Counted from the stretch's first letter, positions 36,655 through 48,209 are shown. The stretch: 64,000 nt of DNA from Apostichopus japonicus (GCF_037975245.1 NC_092569.1:31874668-31938667); one strand, 5' to 3'. Numbers and translations are program-made. Notes: generated from the sequence alone by a model not told the origin.

Positions 36655-37429
36655 GTATTTAAGATGAGAATGATATTACTTCTTCCCTTACCTGTCTCCT
36701 CACAACTGTGTCAATAACTGTCGCTGTATTTGTACATATACCTAACTGTGAATATTTTAATAACCTTTGAATCACTGTCATTCTCTCAATGAGGTCTGTC
36801 TTACTGTACCTCCCCTACCAAAATTTCCAGATACTTTTTCACCTATCTGAGCATCTGAAAGAAGTTGGTCATGGACAAAACTATACCTTAGAACCTAAAG
36901 TAATTATTTCAAAATGTGCAATACTACTCATGTACCATGTGTATAGTCTTTATGTGCAGTCTTTTCTGTATATATGGAAGGGGTCGAACTTCACACAAAA
37001 ATGTACCACATTTGATGATTTTCGGGAGCCCTTTGACGTCCTTCGATGTACACATGACATTTTGCAATAGCAATTCAGTATGATATGGTTCCTTTGTCAA
37101 AGTGTTGAATCTATAAAATATCGGTCTGATCTATGAGATGCGGTAGTAGAGTACATATACTGTACTGTAGCAGGATACTACAGTGTACGGGCACATTGAT
37201 CTTGCAGTAACGACAGCAAAATCCAAGACAAAAGAGAAGCCTAAAGAGGCAGAGAAGCTGCTCTCAAGAATGCCAAGTATCAGAGGAATCATATGACTTC
37301 AGTATAGGGTGAAGTTAATTAGCATATCATCATGACATCATTTGTGTATCATTGTCATGAATTTGCATAAAGTACCGTTTAAAAGCTGCAGCTTTTACAC
37401 TGTATGAGAGCATGGTGGCCAATTGGCTA

Positions 37430-37520
37430 TTGACCAGGGGTAATATAACATCTGTAAAGCGCTTTGAGACCTATCGCTGGTGTAAAGCATTATATAATTA
37501 CCAAATATTATTATCATTAC
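37430..37520 (+). mobile_element. SINE 3'-end fragment
   Basis: TATTGACCAGGGGTAATA, GTAAAGCGCTTTGAGAC and the AAGCATTATATAA...ATTATTAT tail match the 3' part of the SINE at 52866 (AATGACCAGGGTTAAG, CAGCGCTATATAA, ATTATT). Only the tail is present, as expected for a 5'-truncated copy. It lies in the intron between exons A and B. Confidence 0.6.
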
Positions 37521-38777
37521 AAATATGCGATAACAACATGTGATGTAACGTCCCGTGTGTGCAGATCAACTTGGTTGGTATATATTCATATATAGTTATA
37601 TTGACCTCTTTTAATAATTCAGTGTTCAAATTTCCAGCTACGGCATTCACATACATTGGTTCAGCGTCGATATTCATTTCACCTACAATTTATGTGGAGA
37701 ATAAACGAAGTTGACCAGTTTGGCGTGTTTTTCCGGTTGTTCTTCTTCTTCTTCGTGATAACCGATTCCTCGTTGACGGAACAAATTAGTGGAAGGCCCT
37801 AGGGAGATGAACCTTCAACGAAGCAAACTTGTTTGCATGTTGAACTTGATTCGATTACTAATGCCATAAGCTGACTCACCCAAACAACTCCCCACAGAGC
37901 GTGAAATTTTGGATTTATATTATTTCTCAGTAATGTGATTTTCTTTCTTCCAGCAAATTTACTGTCTAACCATCTGAGCGCACTATAATCCTTTTTGGTG
38001 ATAGAAACACTGTGGATTTAGAACTCTGTTAGCTTTTGAAAGTCAGTGTCAATGTTGGGTGCTCTCATCGGGCTGTTTTATTAAGAAGGCTCACTTACTG
38101 TACTTTATGTAAAGAGAGACTTAAAAGTATTACAAGGTGAAAAGTTATTGTTGAAGCTTGCTGTTACTGTGTCAACTCAAAAGTCTAGCTTAAATGAGGG
38201 GAAGAAAAAGAAGGGAAATTAATATGAAGATGGTCAAATGGAAACCTTAGAAATGGAAATTTCTAAAAAAGTCAAGATCTCACGATCGTCTTAAAATAGA
38301 TAAAGTTCTAGTATATACCGGCAGGTTCTGTAGGCTGTGACGTATATTCAGACAGACCATATGTAAGTGTCCCATCGATAATATGCAAATTTTACCATTG
38401 CAGGAGACACAGGGATGGAGGGCGGTAGGGGATGGAGTAGAATCCCCTCCCTCTCCTCTTCCACAAATTGATTTTCTCAGAAAAAATGAAAGCGATTCTC
38501 ACCAGTTGATGAAATGTACCAGAGAAAATATGATCTTATCATCCAGTACTGTTATTTCGGTTCTACAAGCAGAGGTGATGGAATGGATAGTATTAACAGT
38601 CATTTCCGAACAACTGTAGAATGGATTCGATTGAAATGGTCATCTGCTCATATGTTAATTGAAAGTGTTTGTACATTCATTGATAACCCTCAATCCACCA
38701 GTCTGCAGAGTTTTACAGTGACTTGCCTGAGGTGAAGACTAAAAGTCCTTTCAATTTTTTGTTTGTTTTGTTCACAG

Positions 38778-38953
38778 AGCGTTATTCACGCTGTCGTTGC
38801 CAAGTTGGCCCGTGGAGATAGGGAGTACGAAAACTGCTTTGCGATTAGACTTCAGCACATGCAGTCTGAGGAGAGCCATTGGTTGCACAGGGACCTGACG
38901 GTGGGCCAGATCAAGAGAAAATATGAGGCAGTCTATCCTGCCCTAGAATGGAG
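38778..38953 (+). CDS. PTK2: FAK exon B: FERM F1 lobe
   Basis: Acceptor TTGTTCACAG and donor AG/GTGAGG. The exon encodes 58 complete codons (SVIHAVVAKLARGD ... YPALEW) plus two bases of an Arg codon completed by exon C. FRLSHLRSEEVHWLHLDM of human FAK corresponds here to a segment with AIRLQHMQSEESHWLHRDL, one of the most recognisable FAK signatures, in the F1 lobe. The phases (0 in, 2 out) fit both neighbours. The sequence just after its donor, and the donor itself, is repeated twice more downstream (38954-39360), creating decoy GTAAGG sites. Confidence 0.95.
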
Positions 38954-39360
38954 GTGAGGTTTCTGAAAGGTTTGCAAGAAATGAAAGTTGGAAGGGAATA
39001 TAATCAAATAAAAGATAGTGAGAATTAGTGTGTTAAGTTGAATGTTAAGTACAGGTGTGCTCAAGAGGTCATTCATTGAGTTGAAGTAAGGTTTCTGAAA
39101 GGTTCTCAAGAGATGAAAGTTGAAAAAGGAATATAATCAAATAAAAGGTAAGAATTAGCATATTAAGTTGATGTTAAATATAGGTCTGTTTAAGAGGTCA
39201 TTCATTGAGTTGATCAACTAAGTAAGGTTTCTGAAAGGTTCTCAAGAAATGAAAGTTGAAAAAGGAATATATAATCAAATAAAAGGTAAAGTGAATTAGT
39301 GTATTAAGTTGAATGTTACGTACACAGGTCTGTACAAGAGGTCATTCATTGAGTAGAAGT
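38954..39360. repeat. Three tandem ~134-bp copies starting exactly at the exon B splice donor
   Basis: Copies start at 38954 (GTGAGGTTTCTGAAAGG), 39086 (GTAAGGTTTCTGAAAGG) and 39222 (GTAAGGTTTCTGAAAGG), and each runs through AATCAAATAAAAG to GAGGTCATTCATTGAGT. The two extra copies carry donors closer to consensus than the one at the exon border. Confidence 0.9.
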
Positions 39361-39589
39361 CCTGTAAGCATTCTGCAGGGTTCTAGATACAGTTCAAAGG
39401 AGAATAGACTAAGATGGACATATACCAGGTCAAGTATGGAATGAAAAAACAAAACAGGTAAATGTATTAGACTCTAGAATGTACAGTAGGTGAGATGTCT
39501 GAAGGCATGGCAAATTTTTAACAAAGACAGTCAGGGCTTAACTCATCGGTCGTCTGATTAATGTCGCAAAATAAGAAAGAGTGACCAGT

Positions 39590-39800
39590 CTGTACACACC
39601 GTACTGTAGGTCAGATATGTGCAGCAGGTTTGGTGAATAGAACATTGATATGTACACACCGTAGGAGAGATAGGTGTGGTCTATAGAACACTAATATGTA
39701 TACTGTAGGAGAGATGGGTAGGTTTGGTGAATAGACACCAATATGTACACTAGTATAGGAGAGATGTGTAGGTTTGGTGAATAGAACACCAATATGTACC
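39590..39800. repeat. Tandem repeat of about 55 bp in the B-C intron
   Basis: The units contain GGTTTGGTGAATAGAACACC, AATATGTACAC and TAGGAGAGAT, in about four copies. Open frames over it are repetitive and not coding. Confidence 0.8.
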
Positions 39801-41475
39801 CACCAGAGATTGACAGTTTTAGCCATTTTTGGGATTTTGAACATAAAAGTGAGGCCATGCAGTACAAGAGAAATCTATCTAACCATGGAATGGCAGTTCT
39901 GTATCGGCAGGGCATGACTGAACTTATAAAAAGACCTCCAAGTTAGCATGATGTATGGAAGTAATAGTTTGATATGGATTGAGGCTCGTTGTATGGAAGA
40001 TGTTACTTTACATGGTATCAACTTAGGCAGGTTCTTGCAACTGATTTTAAACTTTGATTCATGGTAAAACTTGTTTTTTTTTTACATAACCCCTCTGTAC
40101 CGTACCATGCCTATAAACAGTGCTCTTGGGTGAATGTCTTTATCACATTGAATATTTTACCTTTGTGGACAGGTGTTTTTGCAAGTACTCTAGTAAAGTC
40201 ACTCAGTAACAATGAGTTATGTCTTTTGAAGAGGAACGAAATCCTTCTGAATTAGAACCCTTATAAAGCCAACATCCTCCACTAAATCTGAGGAAGGCAA
40301 TTTACATGTATGTAGTTTAGACCGACACTAGTAGAGATTCCTGTTATTAATTAAAAAATCCATTGTGATGAGAAGTGACCCTTGAGCCTTGATGAGAAAT
40401 GAAAGTTCTTGACAAATTTCAAGTGTCTGTAAAGATAATGGGGAGCAGTTAAGCTCTATGACAGTTTGAATCCTTAGATCACGAATGGAACCATTTGCAT
40501 CCCTTTTTTTAAGTTCTGTTATCAATTGATGGGACGGCCATTTCAAGCGGCTGCAAGAAGTACAGTACATCGGTGTGAATTTATGTAGTTTGTAGAAATA
40601 AGACTGTCTGCAAAACAAGATGCTTTTAAGTACTACGGAAATCTCTAGCCCTAGAGTTGCCATAGTAACGTAACCTTGCTGGAATGCAAGTCACTGTTTT
40701 TGTTATGCTCTGAGGAAGAATGGATTCTTGTGACAGGTGTCTATATACTGCTCTAAGGTAACATTGCTGTAGAGTTGTAGAATGCTTATTATCCCCTGTC
40801 TCCTCATTGGTAATGTACTACACTTTCTACATGCACTAATCTTTAAGCACTGTTCATTGTGAGTTTAGGCTAGGCTGTTAAGTACTGCAAGTCAGTGCTA
40901 GGCTAGTCTAGGTTGTCCAATTTGCAATAAGACTGTGGTAGCACTTGTACAGTAGACCTACAGTAGGTTTAATATTTACATAAATTTGTATAAGAAAATA
41001 AGCATGCATTCCACATTGTTTCTTTTATCTAATGTGACAACAAACTAACAATATATACGCACTCTCAGTCCATTTGATCTTTATAGTGCATTTTATGGTA
41101 ATATATATCGAATACTAAATATTCAACCAACTGCTTTAACTAATTTAAACAAAGATGTATGATAATTCAATCTTTTGTTTAGCAAAGGGGATGCCAAAAA
41201 CAAAATTGTGGCCTTGATTTTCGCACATGGATCGTATATATGTCATGTAAAGGAATGAGGGGGGACTATGGGTTCATGGACAATTTTACCACTGTGAAAT
41301 TTTGTGTCCAAAGTAACCGTTTTATTCCTCATAGTCTTGCAGTAAATACATACAAGGGACAAAACTTTGTGAACCACACTGTGATAAAAAACAGTTGCTG
41401 CCAGGCAGGTTTACATTGATAGTAAACAGGTCTTTGCGAGTTTAATGATAGTATTTAAAATATTCTGCCTTCTAG

Positions 41476-41563
41476 GTACGAGCTTCGGATCAGATACCTA
41501 CCCAAGAGCTACCAAGAGCTGCTGGAGAGGGACAAAGTTACTTTCTTCTATCTTTATGATCAA
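41476..41563 (+). CDS. PTK2: FAK exon C: F1/F2 junction
   Basis: The acceptor is GCCTTCTAG. The first base completes the Arg codon begun in exon B, followed by YELRIRYLPKSYQELLERD and KVTFFYLYDQ. YELRIRYLPK is nearly invariant in FAK and lies at the end of the F1 lobe; FFY starts the first helix of the helical F2 lobe. The donor CAA/GTAAGT is a full consensus and the exon leaves in phase 0. A purine-rich minisatellite begins about 16 bases after the donor. Confidence 0.95.
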
Positions 41564-41579
41564 GTAAGTTGACTGAGGG

Positions 41580-41960
41580 AAGGTAGGGGTGGGGAAGGAG
41601 AATGGTAGGGGTGGGAAAGGGGAAGATAGGGGTTGGGAGGGGGAGGTAGGAGTGGGGGAAGGGGAAAGTTGGAGGAAGGGAAAAGTTGGAGGAAGGGGAA
41701 AGTTGGAGGAAGGGGAAAGTTGGAGGAAGGGGAAAGTTGGAGGAAGGGAAAGCTGGAGGAAGGGGAAAGCTGGAGGAAGGGGAAAGTTGGATGAAGCGGA
41801 ATGGGCAAGTTGGGAGAAGGGGAAATTTGAGGAAAGAGGAAGTTTGGGGAAGGAGGAGGGGAAGTTGGGAGAATGGTGAGTGGATGTTGTGGGAAGGGGA
41901 GGGGAACTTTGGAGGAGGGGGAGTGGAAGTTGGGGGAAGGTGGAGGGGATGGTTAAAGGC
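41580..41960. repeat. Purine-rich minisatellite, unit about 16 bp (GGAAAGTTGGAGGAAGG)
   Basis: From 41580 the plus strand is almost all purine. The core (about 41660-41790) repeats a 15-17-bp unit roughly eight times, with more diverged units around it. Long frames on both strands (Gly/Lys/Glu or Pro/Ser rich) are artefacts. A further purine tract lies at 42240-42320. Confidence 0.9.
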
Positions 41961-42439
41961 TAAACCTGAAGAACATTTGTTTCTTGGAACCTAAAAGATT
42001 GAAACACCCTTTATTTGGCAACTAACTTTAAAGGACTTTAAGCATTGTTAAAGACAGTGTTGGATGGTCCAATGTTTGGTAGCAGAGAAGGGGAAGGCAA
42101 TGGCAGAAGGGGAAGGAAAAGTTACAAAACACATCTGAAGAACAATCATATCGATTTATTGATAATTGATTTCAAACAATTTTTTAACATGCTTTGGTTG
42201 GGAATTAACTATTAAAGAAAGCGTGAAGAGAGACAGGGTAGAAGAGACCAATGTTGGGAACTTGGAGGAGAGGGAAAGAAGAGGACACAGGGAAGGGAAG
42301 GGGAGGGGGAGGGAGGGGGGTAAAAAGATAGGAATTTAATTATTGCTGCAAGTGAAAATGAATTCATGTGTCCTACTCTATGCTGTCACTATTCGCATAT
42401 TTCTTTACCGATATGTATTAATTGCGAATGATTTTTCAG

Positions 42440-42582
42440 ATTCGAAATGATTACATGAATGAAGTAGCAGAGACGGTTGAGCAGGATGTGGCTCTACAAC
42501 TGGCATGCCTGGAGATGAGGAGGTTCTTTAAGGACATGCCTCAAATAGCTCTCGATAAGAAAGCTAACTTTGATTATCTGGA
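42440..42582 (+). CDS. PTK2: FAK exon D: FERM F2 lobe, kinase-docking face
   Basis: Acceptor GATTTTTCAG, donor GA/GTAAGT. Encodes IRNDYMNEVAETVEQDVALQ and LACLEMRRFFKDMPQ through NFDYLE. This is the helical F2 lobe. In human FAK, Tyr180, Met183 and Val196-Leu197 of this region contact the kinase C-lobe in the autoinhibited form. Aligned by eye, Met183 and Leu197 are kept, while Tyr180 is Phe, Val196 is Tyr and Tyr194 is Phe. The last Glu codon is split (GA/G) with exon E. The 3' half of the exon plus its donor is duplicated immediately downstream. Confidence 0.95.
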
Positions 42583-42693
42583 GTAAGTACTGTACTCTGG
42601 CATGCCTGGAGATGAGGAGGTTCTTTAAGGACATGCCTCAAATAGCTCTCGATAAGATAGCTAACTTTGATTATCTGGAGTAAGTACTGTACT
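42500..42693. repeat. 97-bp tandem duplication of the 3' part of exon D with its splice donor
   Basis: 42500-42596 and 42597-42693 differ at one base only (A at 42561, T at 42658, which would change an AAA codon to ATA). The second copy lacks a splice acceptor but has an identical GGAGTAAGTACTG donor. Use of the second donor would keep the sequence after the first one, giving an in-frame TAA at 42584. Confidence 0.95.
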
Positions 42694-43797
42694 CTCTCAC
42701 ACATTTACAGATTCTATAACTAAAAGCAGTTCTCAGAACGATGGATTGCAACCCCGCCCTCCCCCAATCTTTGTGGAGATTTATTTGAATTATGTGTTGT
42801 AAAGGAGACATTGAAGAGTAGTGCCAAAGAAAACAGAAAATAAAATCAATCAAAAACGATATTTAAGAATCTCCAGTAATCAATGTTTCATTTATGGCAT
42901 TATGTTTTTGTTATTGGATGAAGAAATCGAGGTGGGGGTGTCTAATTTTAGATAATTTCATTTTCATATTGAATGAAACTCGATGAGCTGTGTAATAATA
43001 ATTGCCAACTATATACAAAAAGCTGTCTGTTTAAATATTTCAAATAGTCTATAAAGTTGTTGATCTAATGGTTGTACTGGTACAGGCTTTTGTAGATTTA
43101 ATGTATAATGAACGTTCTTAAAAGAAAGTAAAACAAAAAAGATAAAGAAAGTACAGAAAGAGAAGGTCAGAAAAAGAACGAAAATGAGGATGAAAGTGAA
43201 AGAAAACAGAATAAAGTAGAGAAAAATGACTTGTGGCAAGTTTAAAATTCTTTCACTTTTTATTCTTAGACATAATAAAAAAAATAAATAGCAAGGTAAC
43301 CTAGCAATTTGTGATATTATGAGAAACTCACATTTTGGTTGCCCAAAAACAAGTTTAAGCCTAGCAACATCTCAAGCAACAAAACAAACAGAAATTACAT
43401 AAAGAGTGGAAAGTTATGAGTTATTTAAAAAGAAACCTCTTTTTTCCATTGCAGATAATTGTAAAAGCTAGAATGCATAGCAACAAAACAGGAAAGGAAA
43501 ATGATCCGTAGCAAATTTAGAAATGTTTTTAACCAAAACTTTTCAAATCGGTTGAACTTTAACCAACATTGAAATAGGCTGACAAATAACAAATCTAAAT
43601 TTTTGGGATTAACTTCTTGTGTTGAGCAACCTACATCCCCTGTGCATCGCAGGTCTATTTTGTTTGGTCTTTGATGACGAAGTGATTACAGTTGTGTTTC
43701 TCTCTCACTCCATCTGTCTATTTCACTCTATCTCTCGAGGTATCGTCAAAAGCAATTCCTTAGTTTGATTACAATTTCTCGTCCATCTCTCTTTCAG

Positions 43798-43852
43798 GAA
43801 GGAGATTGGCTTGAAAAGGTTTCTCCCGAAAGCTGTCATCGATAACACAAAG
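43798..43852 (+). CDS. PTK2: FAK exon E: short F2-lobe exon
   Basis: Acceptor CTCTTTCAG, donor AAG/GTAAAG. The first base completes the Glu codon, followed by KEIGLKRFLPKAVIDNTK (18 residues). GLKRF-PK is a FAK signature in the F2 lobe. The final Lys is the first residue of the basic patch (human Lys216 equivalent) continued in exon F. At 55 bases it is small but has good splice signals and correct phases (split codon in, phase 0 out). Confidence 0.93.
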
Positions 43853-43897
43853 GTAAAGATTTGACACGGAGTAAACTGTAAGCGGATTCTGTTTGTA

Positions 43898-44131
43898 GGA
43901 AATTATCGGTCGGCACAGCGCTCCTTAACTCGCTGTCCAAATAACACGTCAGAACTTTCACCAGAATCCATTGTTGCCATGGAAACCTTTTTTTTGCACT
44001 GGCGTATTTATGGAGGAAATTATCGGTCGGCGCAGCGCTTTGTGACTCGCTGTCCAAATAACATGTCAGAACTTTTCCCCGAATCCATTGTTGCCATGGA
44101 AACCTGTTTTTTGCACTGGTGTATTTTTGCC
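43898..44131. repeat. 117-bp tandem duplication just after exon E
   Basis: GGAAATTATCGGTCGGCRCAG starts at 43898 and again at 44015. Both copies run through CTCGCTGTCCAAATAACA and CCATTGTTGCCATGGAAACC. They differ at roughly ten positions, so this duplication is older than the one at exon D. Confidence 0.92.
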
Positions 44132-45106
44132 ACTGCTGCTGTGGCCTGATATTGATGTCAGTGCCTGAAAATGCCTTTCACCGTGATTACTCTGGGAAGG
44201 TTGTCAGACTAATTGTCTCACGCCTCTAGTCACACGGCCAGCCAAATCCTACAACATCTCCGAGACATTTCATGGGGCACCGGTTTGGGTTAATTGTGAC
44301 TACGCTCTTGTTTGATAACCTTTTTTCACTGTATTTTGAGCCAAGCATGATAAATAAATAAAATGAATAAAGTATGGTCTTAATTTGACTACTGTGTCAA
44401 TGACATGTCATCAGAGGGCTTTGTGGGGGGGGGGGGGGGTTATCTAAAATTTCAGTCTCAAAGATTAGAAAAGAGGCAGAGTCCTCCTAATGTCTGAGTT
44501 GAAAATAGGTCAGAAGATTTGTTGAGTGGTTAATCAGTTCATTATAACCTTGTTGAAAGGTTCTGTGTTTTGAAGGTGTGTGAGTAGCTCAAGATGCGGT
44601 CTATTGAGTTGTAAATGCCCTAAAGCCCTTGGTCATTTCTCCTCTGTCACCCTGTCAGCAAGTAATACACATCAGCTAATTATGAGCAGCTAACCTATTG
44701 GCTCTTTGCATCACCAAATTGAGAAGACATCATCAAAAATGCTTGTTACATTCTGCACACTTAGTACTTAAAAGAGATATTGCATCGGGCTGTAGGTGAT
44801 TGATCGATTTAAAAATGTGGGATATATATTCTGCATCTCCATGTCAAAACCACACACTTACATAGCTTTTTGTTTGGTGAAAGTTTCAATTTCTTCAAAT
44901 TTGGTGGTATTTTGGGAAAAATGCATCTGGTGGCAAAAGCAGAATGAGGAATGTCAGCACAGCTTTTAATCTGAAATGCTTTTTTCTTTGGTTATAATAT
45001 TTAACTCACTTATTCCCAGAGGAGTATAATATTTCTACGAGATTATTGCATTTTGATGAAATTCTAAATACAGAGAACTAGATAAATGTAACAGCTTTCA
45101 AGGATA

Positions 45107-45140
45107 AATCAATCAATCAATCAATTAATCAATCAATCAA
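45107..45140. repeat. (AATC)n microsatellite
   Basis: About eight AATC/TCAA units with one interruption, in the intron between exons E and F. Confidence 0.85.
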
Positions 45141-46091
45141 ACAGTAAAGACTTTCCAATAACTTTGCCATAATGACATCACAGAGATCATTTACTTGTGA
45201 TCCATATTGTAGGGATCATTTGAGGGTTTTGATCCAGCCAAAGTAGGTTCCTTTCAACCATACCTTGAGTAACGTTTCCATTTATAAGTGTCACATTGTC
45301 TGCCACATTATCATATTTATGAACATGTACTTTCATGTATTTATACTGGATTTTTAATAAACTAAAACTTGAAACAGGGATATCCCCAAAAAGCAGATTC
45401 CACCAATAATTATGAAGAGAGCCTATACCTGTGGCAGCTGGTTGACTTGATACTGCCCATAGGGGATCTCATTGCACCCAGTATGATGTGTTGAACTTCA
45501 TACCTGATAAAGACAACTTTCATGTACCCCCCCAATCCCTAACACTCCGATTCGAGAGAAAACAAACAGCTTATCTAATTTGAAAGATTCCAAATTTGAG
45601 TTGAAAAATGCTGAATTGGAAGCCACCCGACGTGTCAGTTGTAATCCATTAGCCCTTGCGGGCTTCTCCCACATTTGTGGTCGCTTATGCGTCGTAAAAA
45701 TAACTACTGATTATTATTATGATTATTATCTACTGCATGAAAATTCATAAAAGATCTGATGTTGTGATTCTAGCAGTATCCTCTGTACTGGTAAATCAAA
45801 GCGACAACTGGCAAAACAAATTAAAACAGGTGTCTGATGGGAGATTTTGTGTTGCCAAGACGACAGTCACCTTTGAGCTGAATGTTCATGTTGTTAAATT
45901 TTAACCTGTTGTGCTTTATTTTGATTCCTCACTTCTCTCTATAGTCCTTTAAAATAATGCTAATACATGTTATGGTATCACCCCTACCCTGTATTGCTTG
46001 ATCACAATTTCAGGACTGTTCAGTTATTTAAATTTCTATGCTAATAGAGACCTCTTCAAAAGTTGTCTTATATTTCTCTCCCATATCTCAG

Positions 46092-46232
46092 CCCAAGAAT
46101 CTTAGGAAGTTGATATTACAATATTTCAAACAGTGCGCAAGCCTGAACGAAGAGGCGTGCGTCTTCAAGTTCTTCGAAGTCCTGTCTGGTGTTCACAGGT
46201 TCGACCACGAGAGATTCAAATGTGCCCTAGGG
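46092..46232 (+). CDS. PTK2: FAK exon F: F2 lobe with basic patch, into F3
   Basis: Acceptor CCATATCTCAG, donor GGG/GTAAGT. Encodes 47 residues starting [20 protein letters not shown] and ending [12 protein letters not shown]. Joined to the last Lys of exon E it forms K-P-K-N-L-R-K, which keeps the basic residues equivalent to human Lys216, Lys218, Arg221 and Lys222, the patch that binds acidic phosphoinositide. KFFE-LS-V-RFD--FKCALG is almost as in vertebrate FAK. Phase 0 at both ends. Confidence 0.96.
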
Positions 46233-46479
46233 GTAAGTTATCAACTTACTGGTGAAAACCCCAAACTTTGACAAAGTGCCCTTTGTAATAGCTGATACTG
46301 CTGGATAAAAATTCAGAAAAGGGCATTTACATCTCTGTACATATACACTTAACATATAACAGAATGAATGAACACAGTATTCAAATGAAATGATAAATAA
46401 ACAAATAAATAACCGGGCTACAATCCTAACTGTACAAAGGATTGTATTCTGACAAGTTTCAAGCTTTAAATAAAACAAA

Positions 46480-46560
46480 AACTGTTAGCCAAACTGCTTA
46501 TCCACTAAAGAGCCTCTGTAATAGAATGTGTAAAAGTAAGTGGGCCTGATATTTTGATCA
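46480..46560 (+). repeat. Fragment related to the inverted-end element at 17205
   Basis: AAACTGTTAGCCAAACTGCTT, then ATCCACTAAAGAGCCTCTGT and AAGTAAGTGGGCCTGATATTT follow 17205-17275 closely. It stops before the GAAACGTC-like part is intact. It lies in the intron after exon F. Confidence 0.6.
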
Positions 46561-47166
46561 TTTTTGATATTTTAGAGGATCTATTTTAGAGGATCTGATT
46601 AGTCTTCAGGGGTTCCCTGGCATCTTCATGTATTTATAAAACAAATGGAGGATGGGGAGTGAGAGGAGAAAGGTAAAGATGGTGAGGGTGATGGGGACGA
46701 AAAAACATAAGGTACAAAGAATTGTTGATGTGGAGTGGAAGGTTTTACAAGGCTTGAAGGTACTTGAGGGTATGAATTTGTCAATATTTTGTTATCCTTA
46801 GCGACTGTTCATAGAATGACGAGTTGATTAAGTTAAATCTGCTTTATTCTGTCCATTCTAATCACACCAGAAATACAGAAATCAGGCTAAAATGTCAACA
46901 AAGTTTAACAAAAATATAAATAAATAAAAAACTTTTTTTTTTTCCGTGGGGCATGAAAGTTTCTCTTTTGGACTAAACAGTCTCTATAAACACTCTACTC
47001 TGACACTGCCAAAATTGTCGTGATCTAATAGATCTGTTAGTTGGAAGAATATTATTCAATATCGCCAGCTTAATGCATGATATTATCAGAGTATCAAAAC
47101 ATTCAAACTGCCAAGTAAAATCCAGCTTAAATTGTTTTCCTTGTTATTTTGTCTTTTGTTTCCTAG

Positions 47167-47244
47167 ACTGGTTGGAGCATTTCGGTGGAGCTAGTGATTG
47201 GTCCTAGCGATGGTATTAGTTGTCTCACAGATAAAGCCTCAACA
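47167..47244 (+). CDS. PTK2: FAK exon G: FERM F3 lobe
   Basis: Acceptor TTTCCTAG, donor ACA/GTAAGT. Encodes 26 residues, TGWSISVELVIGPSDGISCL then TDKAST. This is the first part of the PH-like F3 lobe; the Trp and SVEL-IGP--GIS-LTDK match vertebrate FAK. Phase 0 at both ends, 78 bases. Most of the exon with its donor is repeated in the following intron as decayed copies. Confidence 0.95.
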
Positions 47245-47625
47245 GTAAGTTACACTAATATCATCCCGAATGAATATATTCAAATGATGGTAATTAAACA
47301 TTTCAGTTGAGCTAGTGATTGGTCCTAGCAATGGTATTAGTTGTCTAACAGATAAAGCCTCAACAGTAAGTTACACTAATATCATCCCTAATGAATATAT
47401 TCAAATTATGGTAATTAGCCATTTCAGTTGATCTAGTGATTGGTCCTAGCGATGGTATTAGTTGTCTCACAGATAAAGCCTTCTAAGCCTTAAAGGAATA
47501 AAGCCTTAACAGTATGTTACACTTATATCATCCATAATGAATTTGAAAGTTATGGTAATTAACCATTTCAGTTGAGCTAGTGGTTGGTCCCAGGGATGTT
47601 ATTACTTTTCTAAGCCTTAAAGGAA
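47179..47625. repeat. Four tandem copies of exon G 3' part, donor and intron flank
   Basis: Units start at 47179 (within exon G), 47300, 47421 and 47565. The spacing is 121, 121 and 144 bp, the last lengthened by an internal TTCTAAGCC-AAAGGAATAA insertion. Copy two keeps GATAAAGCCTCAACAGTAAGT including the donor but has ATTTCAGTTGAG in place of the true exon start; copies three and four are more eroded. A short remnant (CCACAGTATGTTACACCATCC) lies near 47951. Confidence 0.92.
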
Positions 47626-48209
47626 TTGTCTGGTGGAAGATTTTGATACATTGAACTTGTAGTTCTTATTTTTCTCTTTCTAACCATGTGAAAAATGTCC
47701 CCATTCAACGTTTTCTTCTTCTAGAAATCTGGTTTTCAAATTCACCAGTTTCTCACCAAAAGCACCATTTGTTCAAAAGCATCAGTTTGGTGATTGACGT
47801 AGTGCAGGCAAATAGGCAAAACGAGCGACTTGAAGTTATAGCACTCCCATTTCCGCAACAAATAGCGTGTACACGCACATGTGATTGCCTATTATATATT
47901 ACGTACACATCGGAAACATATACAGCCTACCATGCCCAGTTGATAAGGCTCCACAGTATGTTACACCATCCATAATGAATATGCCAAGGTATGATCATTA
48001 ACCAGAAGCAAATTAACACCATGTCTTGATTCCATTTGGAGCAGCTATACATTGTAACAACATTGTTCACCGCAACAAGACACCCACTGGAAAACCTGAA
48101 AACCCAAGAAATGAATATTGTTGAGAAGTGAAATACATTTTGCATAGTTTTTGATAAGTAATATTTAACCCAGCCAGTATGATGTCATATTACCCTTCTT
48201 TATTCACAG

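Noticed and set aside
37211-37300. Lys/Glu-rich frame (KTKEKPKEAEKLLSRMPS) in the A-B intron after a CTTGCAG string
   Set aside because: From exon A (phase 0) the first codon after that acceptor would be a stop, and exon A joins exon B perfectly without it.
41560-41994. Gly/Lys/Glu-rich and Pro/Ser-rich frames after exon C
   Set aside because: These are produced by the purine-rich minisatellite.
42597-42679. Second copy of the exon D sequence as a separate exon
   Set aside because: It has no splice acceptor of its own; the sequence before it is the first copy's donor region. It is a duplication inside the intron.
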